A DNA stretch of 64,000 bases, from NCBI GenBank assembly GCA_910574635.1, contig CAJTCG010000007.1, positions 141,795 through 205,794 on the forward strand, given 5' to 3'. Below are positions 59,045-64,000 of the stretch, one piece after another. The stretch's first letter is position 1. Each line of letters starts with the position of its first letter. The notes under the pieces are model-generated. The model was not told the DNA's origin. It searched no databases and saw only the letters and a program-made list of their open reading frames with translations. Source of the stretch: Oscillospiraceae bacterium. Lineage in GTDB: Bacteria; Bacillota; Clostridia; Oscillospirales; Oscillospiraceae. The translations under genes were made by a program, and so were the position numbers.

Positions 59045-59926
59045 ATGATGGAAAACTTGCTGAACGGGATCATCGATCTGCATATCCACGCAGGTCCCTC
59101 GGTTGCAAAACGGTCCGTGGACGCCATTGAGATGATGCGGGAGGCCGTGGACGCGGGCTACCGTGCGGCGGTCATCAAGGACCACTATTTCCCCACCATG
59201 ATGAGCGCCGAGATGGCACAGACTCACTTCGGGCAGGGGAGGACAGAGATGTTTGGCGGTCTTGTGCTGAATCACTCTGCGGGCCTGTTTAACCTGAATG
59301 CCGTGGACGCGGCCTGCGCCATGGGCGCCAAGTATGTCTGTATGCCCACCGTATCTTCGAAATGCCATATTGACGGCCACAAGGGCGCGTTCTTGGGCTC
59401 CGGGAATACAAGCGTCGCGGAAACGCCCGTTTGCTACCTGAGGGAAGATGGAACCCTGGATCCGGCATTGGTGAAGGTTCTGGAGTACCTGGCTCAAAGA
59501 CCGGAGGTAATCCTCTACACCGGCCATGGGTCGGCAGCGGAGGTGGACGCGCTGATCCGCAAGGCGGCCGAGCTCGGCATCCAGAGGATTCTGGTCAACC
59601 ATCCCCATTTTCTGGTCCATGCCTCCTATGAGCAGATGGCATCCTGGGCCAAACTCGGCGCTTACATGGAACTGAACGCCGGCGTGGTAAAAGGGATCGC
59701 GACGCTCAGTGATCCGGTCGATCTTTCTGTTGTTGGAAAAATATTGGAGGCAGTTCCGGAGAATCGGCTGGTTGTAGATTCAGACTTCGGCCAAAAGGTT
59801 AATGGCTCGCTGGTCAACGGCCTATACCGTTTTATCCGCGCGCTGACGGACGACCTGCATGTAAGCGAGGCGCAAATCGAAACGATGACCAGAAAGAATC
59901 CCGCATGGCTGTTGAGCCTGGACTAA
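59045..59926 (+). CDS. DUF6282-type metal-dependent hydrolase
   Basis: A 293-residue TIM-barrel hydrolase-like protein. The N-terminal metal site IDLHIHAGPSV is near 10, followed by AAVIKDHYFPT, TGHGSAAEV and VNHPHF, with a late Asp in VVDSDFGQK. This is the amidohydrolase-related DUF6282 family. It could cleave a cyclic amide, lactone or ester in the pathway of the imported compound. GGAGAAG lies before the ATG. Confidence 0.85.
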   Translation: MMENLLNGIIDLHIHAGPSVAKRSVDAIEMMREAVDAGYRAAVIKDHYFPTMMSAEMAQTHFGQGRTEMFGGLVLNHSAGLFNLNAVDAACAMGAKYVCMPTVSSKCHIDGHKGAFLGSGNTSVAETPVCYLREDGTLDPALVKVLEYLAQRPEVILYTGHGSAAEVDALIRKAAELGIQRILVNHPHFLVHASYEQMASWAKLGAYMELNAGVVKGIATLSDPVDLSVVGKILEAVPENRLVVDSDFGQKVNGSLVNGLYRFIRALTDDLHVSEAQIETMTRKNPAWLLSLD

Positions 59927-59940
59927 CAGGAGGTAGAACG

Positions 59941-60336
59941 ATGTCTTTTGAACCGAAGGTTTTGAACTGGAACGACTGCGAATGGACCATTGCCCGGGAG
60001 AAGATGCGCTATGTGACCTATCAGGCGGAGAATATGACGACGACTCTGACGGAGGTCACGCCGGGGCACACGCCCGGCCCCCATTCCCACAAATATGAGC
60101 AGCTGATTTTTATCTTGCAGGGGGAGTGCGATTTTTACGTGGACGGAAAGCCGTATCACCTGACGCCCGGCTGCATCATGACCGTACCCGGCGGCGTTGA
60201 GCATTACATCGTCGCCACAGGAACAGAGCCGGTACTGAACCTGGACGTTTTCTGGCCAAACCGCCCGGAGCGAATCGAGAGCAGGCCTGCCGCCAGCGAA
60301 GATGAGAAAACAAACCTCAAGCTGTTTGGCAGATGA
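59941..60336 (+). CDS. Cupin-domain protein
   Basis: A 131-residue single cupin: metal ligands in PGPHSHKYEQLIFILQGE near 45 and the second motif PGGVEHYI near 85. Small cupins of this kind are isomerases, decarboxylases or dioxygenase-like sugar-acid enzymes. AGGAGGT is six bases upstream. It lies between the hydrolase and aldolase genes of the same operon. Confidence 0.88.
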   Translation: MSFEPKVLNWNDCEWTIAREKMRYVTYQAENMTTTLTEVTPGHTPGPHSHKYEQLIFILQGECDFYVDGKPYHLTPGCIMTVPGGVEHYIVATGTEPVLNLDVFWPNRPERIESRPAASEDEKTNLKLFGR

Positions 60337-60363
60337 CTTGCAAGACAGGAGAGTTTATCCGAT

Positions 60364-61149
60364 ATGATGCTGGAACATAGAAAAAGTTTGAAACGGCGGC
60401 TTCAGGACGGCGAAGTCCTCTTTGGGACCTTTTTCAAGTTCAGCGCTCCGCAGCTTGCGGAAATGCTGGGCTGCGCAGGGATGGACTTCATCATCGTGGA
60501 CGGGGAGCACGGGAATTGCAGCTATGGCGAGATGCAGAATGTAGTGCGGGCGGCCAACAGCGTGGGTATGAGCGCAGTGGTGCGGGTCCCAAACGCGCTG
60601 GATCAAAATATCCTGCATGCCGGGGACATCGGCGCACAGGGAATTCAAGTCCCGAATCTGCACACGGCCCAGGAGGCGGCAGAGGCCGTCCGGAAAATGC
60701 GGTATTACCCGCGGGGAAACCGCGGCTTTGCCATGACCACCCGGGCGGCGCGCTATACATTCTGCCCGAAGGAAGAATTCCTGCGGCAGACGAACGATGA
60801 GCTGCTCTCCGTCATCATGGTGGAAAACACGGAGATGGCCGCACAGGTTCCGGTGCTTTGCGAGGACCCAGAGATTGATGTCCTTTTTATCGGGACCGGG
60901 GATATGAGCCAGTCCCTTGGCGTATTGGGACAACCAAAGCATGAAAAGGTGCAGAAAATAGTGAGGCAGATTGTGCGGGATGCCAGGGCGGGAGGAAAAG
61001 CGGTGGGTATCATTGCCGGCGACCTGGAGGAAGCGGAGTGGTACATCGATATGGGAATCCAGTACATCGCCTATGGCGCGGAAATCAATATGATTGCGGC
61101 AAAATTCCGGGAAGTTGTGTCTGATTTAAACGGGCTTCTTCTCAGATGA
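60364..61149 (+). CDS. HpcH/HpaI-family aldolase
   Basis: A 261-residue class II (metal-dependent) aldolase. GTFFKFSAPQLAEMLG, the metal and catalytic region IIVDGEHGNCSY near 42, RVP.ALDQNILHAGDIGAQGIQVP near 75 (with the metal-binding Glu position changed to Gln/Asp context) and FIGTGDMSQSLG near 175. It should split a 2-keto-3-deoxy acid into pyruvate and an aldehyde. AGGAGAG lies upstream. Confidence 0.9.
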   Translation: MMLEHRKSLKRRLQDGEVLFGTFFKFSAPQLAEMLGCAGMDFIIVDGEHGNCSYGEMQNVVRAANSVGMSAVVRVPNALDQNILHAGDIGAQGIQVPNLHTAQEAAEAVRKMRYYPRGNRGFAMTTRAARYTFCPKEEFLRQTNDELLSVIMVENTEMAAQVPVLCEDPEIDVLFIGTGDMSQSLGVLGQPKHEKVQKIVRQIVRDARAGGKAVGIIAGDLEEAEWYIDMGIQYIAYGAEINMIAAKFREVVSDLNGLLLR

Positions 61150-61213
61150 AACAACGTTTCCTCTCAAGCAGATGGGGGATGGGTGGGAAAATTTTAGGAG
61201 GATATTTGGAACC

Positions 61214-62146
61214 ATGGGCATGGCAGCGGTTTGCGGTACAGGAAAAATCGGCGCGGATATGGCGACGCTTCTCATTGGAAATGGTGTTCCCACAGTGGTG
61301 ATTGGGCACTCACAGGCCGGGATGGACCGGTGCCGGAACACAGTGGGGAGAAATCTGAACACATTAGAGGCGGAAGGCAAGCTGACCTCCTCTCAGAGGG
61401 AGGCAGTGTTCGGCCTGCTGTCGGTGACGAAGGACTTCCAGGCGGCCAGGGGAGCGGGTATCGTATTTGAGGCGGCGGCGGAAGACCTTGCGGTCAAGCA
61501 GGAAGTCTTCCAAAAGCTGGAGGCGGTCTGCGCGGCGGATACGATTATTGCCTCTACGACCTCCGCCCTGCCGCCCAGCGTTTTATGCGCCTCGCTGAGG
61601 CATCCGGAACGGCTGCTGGTGGCCCATCCCTTTCAGCCGGCGCATATGCTGCCGCTCTTTGAACTGGTGGGCAGCGAGAAAACCTCTCCGGCAGCGCTCG
61701 AGAGGGCGAAGTCGTTTTTGGAGAATGACTTAAACCGTCAGGTAGTGTGCCTGCACCGTGAAATCGAAGGCTTTATTGTAAACCGAATTGCGCAGGCAAT
61801 GTTTCGGGAATGCCTCTTTTTACTTGAGCAGGGCGTTGCCAGCGCGGCAGATATTGACAAGGCGGTCCATTACGCAATTGGAATGCGGTACGCGTCGATT
61901 GGTCTGCTGGAATATTTTGATGCAGTAGGCTTCGACCTGGAAAGCAGCATTGCACAGACAATTTATCCGACCCTGTGCGGCACCGCGGAGGTGCAGGCTC
62001 TGGTTCGGCAGGGGCTTGAGACAGGAAAGACCGGCCTTGCTGCCGGCAAGGGCCTGTATCGTTGGGATGCGGAACGGATACACGATTTTGAACTTCGAAA
62101 GAGGCGGCCTTATTTAGATATCTTTTCCTGGAATTCGCCGATATGA
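61214..62146 (+). CDS. 3-hydroxyacyl-CoA dehydrogenase-like protein
   Basis: A 310-residue NAD-dependent dehydrogenase. The N-terminal Rossmann fold (AAVCGTGKIGADMATLLIGNG; G-x-G-x-x-G) is followed by EAAAEDLAVKQEVFQKLEAVC, TTSALPPS and AHPFQPAHMLPLFELVG with the catalytic His, and the helical C-terminal domain (GFIVNRIAQAMFRECLFLLEQG). L-gulonate 3-dehydrogenase-like members also have this size. ATG at 61214 is chosen because AGGAGGA lies 11 bases upstream. It is the last gene of the operon. Confidence 0.87.
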   Translation: MGMAAVCGTGKIGADMATLLIGNGVPTVVIGHSQAGMDRCRNTVGRNLNTLEAEGKLTSSQREAVFGLLSVTKDFQAARGAGIVFEAAAEDLAVKQEVFQKLEAVCAADTIIASTTSALPPSVLCASLRHPERLLVAHPFQPAHMLPLFELVGSEKTSPAALERAKSFLENDLNRQVVCLHREIEGFIVNRIAQAMFRECLFLLEQGVASAADIDKAVHYAIGMRYASIGLLEYFDAVGFDLESSIAQTIYPTLCGTAEVQALVRQGLETGKTGLAAGKGLYRWDAERIHDFELRKRRPYLDIFSWNSPI

Positions 62147-62553
62147 TATGCGCACTAAAGGCATATTTTGGGTAGTGTTTACATAAGTCCATAATAATGA
62201 GAGCAAAATAGCAGGGCTTTATTAAAAACCACATCAAATCTGTCCTCAATGATATATCGCTGGAATAGCTGACGGCAATGGACCGGCAGTGTCTGATCCT
62301 CAGCACTCCTACGAAAGGCTGTGCTTTACCAAAGCTGCCGCTTCAGGAACAAAGACAACAGTGCGTATTACAGATACCAGGTCTTCGAAAATGGCGGAGC
62401 TGAGCCTCGACGGGGCGGCGTGTCGCAGAGCGGGAGGCCCGCCTTTAAAACGGCGAAGGGTAAAGATACCAAAAACTACGCAGCCATAAACAAGGGAAAA
62501 GGGGGGTGCGGACATTTACTTGGACCTAAAAGCCTAAGCAATGCCATCTCAAA
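62147..62553. other. Intergenic region, no gene seen
   Basis: About 400 bases without a supported gene or clear terminator. Short open frames lack binding sites. It may contain decayed insertion-sequence DNA. Confidence 0.4.
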
Positions 62554-62745
62554 TCAAAGGAAATCTTTGAACTTGCCCGCTTCCACGTCAATTTTCAACG
62601 TAGGAACAAACGCGTCATTTTCCACAATGGAAATGCTGGCAGTCGTATCGATGTAATGACCTGAAGTTGTTTCATAAATCTCAATTTCAATCTCATCATC
62701 GTTCTGATACGACATAAGCAGATCGATCAAATCTCCAGCTTTCAT
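62554..62745 (-). CDS. Small protein of unknown function trailing the IS3 gene
   Basis: A 63-residue acidic protein (starts MKAGDLIDLLMSYQNDDEIE) with a beta-rich middle (YETTSGHYIDTTASISIVEN). GGAGGT lies seven bases before the ATG. It begins 18 bases after the transposase stop on the same strand, so both are probably made from one mRNA. The layout resembles small phage or element accessory proteins; no function can be given. Confidence 0.65.
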   Translation of the reverse strand: MKAGDLIDLLMSYQNDDEIEIEIYETTSGHYIDTTASISIVENDAFVPTLKIDVEAGKFKDFL

Positions 62746-62763
62746 ACTCTACCTCCATAATTA

Positions 62764-63975
62764 TTATGCAGCCAGTCCAAGGCTTCTCCTGTATTCCAAT
62801 GGACTCATCCAGCCAAGTGACTCTTTGATGCGGCATTCATTGTACCAGCGGATGTAGCCATCCAAAAGTCCAATAAATTCCTCTATGGAAACGTCTTTCC
62901 ACCGCTTGCCGTAGAAGAATTCGTTTTTAAGTCGGCCAAAGAATCCTTCGCAGGCCGAATTGTCTGGGGAACATCCTTTTTTTGACATGGAACGGGTCAG
63001 TCCTGCTCCTTCCATCCGATCAATCCAGCCTGGCCAGCGATAATGAGAGCCTCGATCACTATGAACGACAGGGAGCTCACCGTTCCTCAGAAGAGATATC
63101 GCTTCATCTAACATCGTGTTTGCTAAATCGGCGCTTGGCGAGACTCCAATAGACCAGGATACAACCAGCCCGTCAAAGCAGTCAATGATTGGAGATAAAT
63201 AGACCTTGCCGGCAGGAATGCTGAATTCAGTAATGTCGGTAAGCCATTTGGTATTGGGCGTTTCCGCATGGAAGTCTCGATTGACAAGGTTGGGGACCTC
63301 AGGACTTATTTCGCCGGCATATGCGTTGTATTTCTTACGTTTTACGTAGAGAACCGCCAGCCCCTCCTCCTTCATCAGTCTGCGGACAACTTTCTCTGAA
63401 ACTGGACGCCCACTTTTCTTCAGGCTTGCGTGAATACGGCGGTATCCATAACGTTTGTCCGCCGTGTGAAAGATAGTCTGTACTTCCGTGCGAAGCTCCT
63501 TGTATTTGTCTGGTTTGTGCAGACAGTTCTCTTGATAACAATAGCTGCTTTTTGACATATGCAGAACCGAGAGAAGTTCTTTTAGCCGATATTTATCTCT
63601 AAGGGCGTCAATCACTTCGGCCTTTTCTCGATTGTTTATTGCTTTTAGATTGACGCCCTGGGCTTTTTTTAGAAGTTCAGCCGCCTTTTCAAGAATGTCA
63701 TATTCCAGCTGCGCCCGATAAAGCTTCTCGGCCAATGCGGCCTCCTGGGCTTGCAGATCCTCAATTCGCTTTTCCAAAGCGGCAACATCTTCTGACGCTG
63801 GATTTTTCCTTTTGGGCATGGCTGAACATCGCTCCTCGCCAAGCAGCTGCTTCTTCCATTTGTATAAGGACACGCGGCTTGCCCCGTGGGCGGCGGCAAC
63901 CTCTTGCGCCGAACCCTGACGGGCACATAAGTCGATAACAGCCTGCTTCTTCTCTTTTTGAGGATATTCTACCAT
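62764..63975 (-). mobile_element. IS3-family transposase, single uninterrupted frame
   Basis: A 403-residue transposase: N-terminal helix-turn-helix (AVIDLCARQGSAQEVAAAHGASRVSLYKW), a heptad-repeat zipper (about 65-100), an HTH_21-like region (KRYGYRRIHASLKKSG), and the DDE integrase core with Asp in WLTDITEF, Asp in VVHSDRGSHY and Glu in CEGFFGRLKNEFFY. IS3 elements usually split this into two frames joined by a -1 shift; here it is one frame. The element end toward 64000 is outside or at the edge of the window. It appears intact. Confidence 0.93.
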
Positions 63976-64000
63976 TGCTTTCCCGGATACGCAACGTTTT

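Noticed and set aside
62289..62656. Short plus-strand frames after the dehydrogenase gene
   Set aside because: No ribosome binding site and no recognisable sequence. They may include decayed transposase DNA, but I could not support a specific call.

Overview
This 64 kb window comes from a GC-rich, low-oxygen-type Firmicute, most like a gut Oscillospiraceae/Clostridia genome. The reasons are strong GGAGG ribosome binding sites, sigma-A promoters with 17-nt spacers, a T-box, purine and yybP-ykoY riboswitches, Firmicutes-type families (DUF4317, DUF368, AraR, YtxH-like) and relics of Tn916-like elements. I did not find rRNA genes or CRISPR arrays.

Layout. 0-5.5 kb: 3' part of leuS, a small ribbon-helix-helix regulator facing a small unknown gene, an SPFH/NfeD pair, an RlmL-like RNA methyltransferase and tRNA-Ser(CGA). 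5.6-8.3 kb: a purine-class riboswitch, an 8-oxoguanine deaminase and an internally deleted NCS2 permease. 8.3-12.4 kb: DUF368 lipid-carrier flippase and a T-box-controlled MetNIQ-type amino-acid ABC importer. 12.4-13.5 kb: a structured-RNA candidate and a probable type I toxin-antitoxin pair. 13.5-16.7 kb: a penicillin-binding protein with an FHA-SEDS partner. 16.9-19.9 kb: a three-gene operon of unknown function. 19.9-26.4 kb: DUF4317, a DUF1538 membrane protein with a double P-II protein, a CaCA antiporter under a yybP-ykoY (Mn) riboswitch, a histidine phosphatase-GNAT fusion and a YtxH-like protein. 26.5-30.3 kb: two tRNA-Ala genes, then a decayed Tn916-like conjugative element broken up by IS1182 and IS30 fragments.

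30.4-44.7 kb is a complete L-arabinose module. It has a YesM/YesN-type two-component system with its own anchored sugar-binding lipoprotein, an AraR repressor, a second sugar-binding protein, a double-ABC ATPase, two permeases, an FGGY kinase, araA and araD. 44.7-55.1 kb is an island bounded by two direct repeats. Each repeat carries a tyrosine-integrase scrap, a stem-loop and the antisense 3' half of a tRNA-Arg. Between them lie an OmpR-type two-component system, an FtsX-type ABC exporter with two ATPases, and a large BRCT/coiled-coil protein. 55.1-62.1 kb is an AraC-regulated TRAP transporter operon with an unassigned carboxylic-acid catabolic set (DUF6282 hydrolase, cupin, HpcH/HpaI aldolase, 3-hydroxyacyl-CoA-dehydrogenase-like protein). 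The window ends in an IS3-family element with a small trailing gene.

The most interesting items are the probable ligand-ON purine riboswitch in front of 8-oxoguanine deaminase, a T-box whose specifier geometry reads His rather than Met, the type I toxin-antitoxin pair, the tRNA-Arg-bounded island, the unknown three-gene operon and the orphan BRCT protein.
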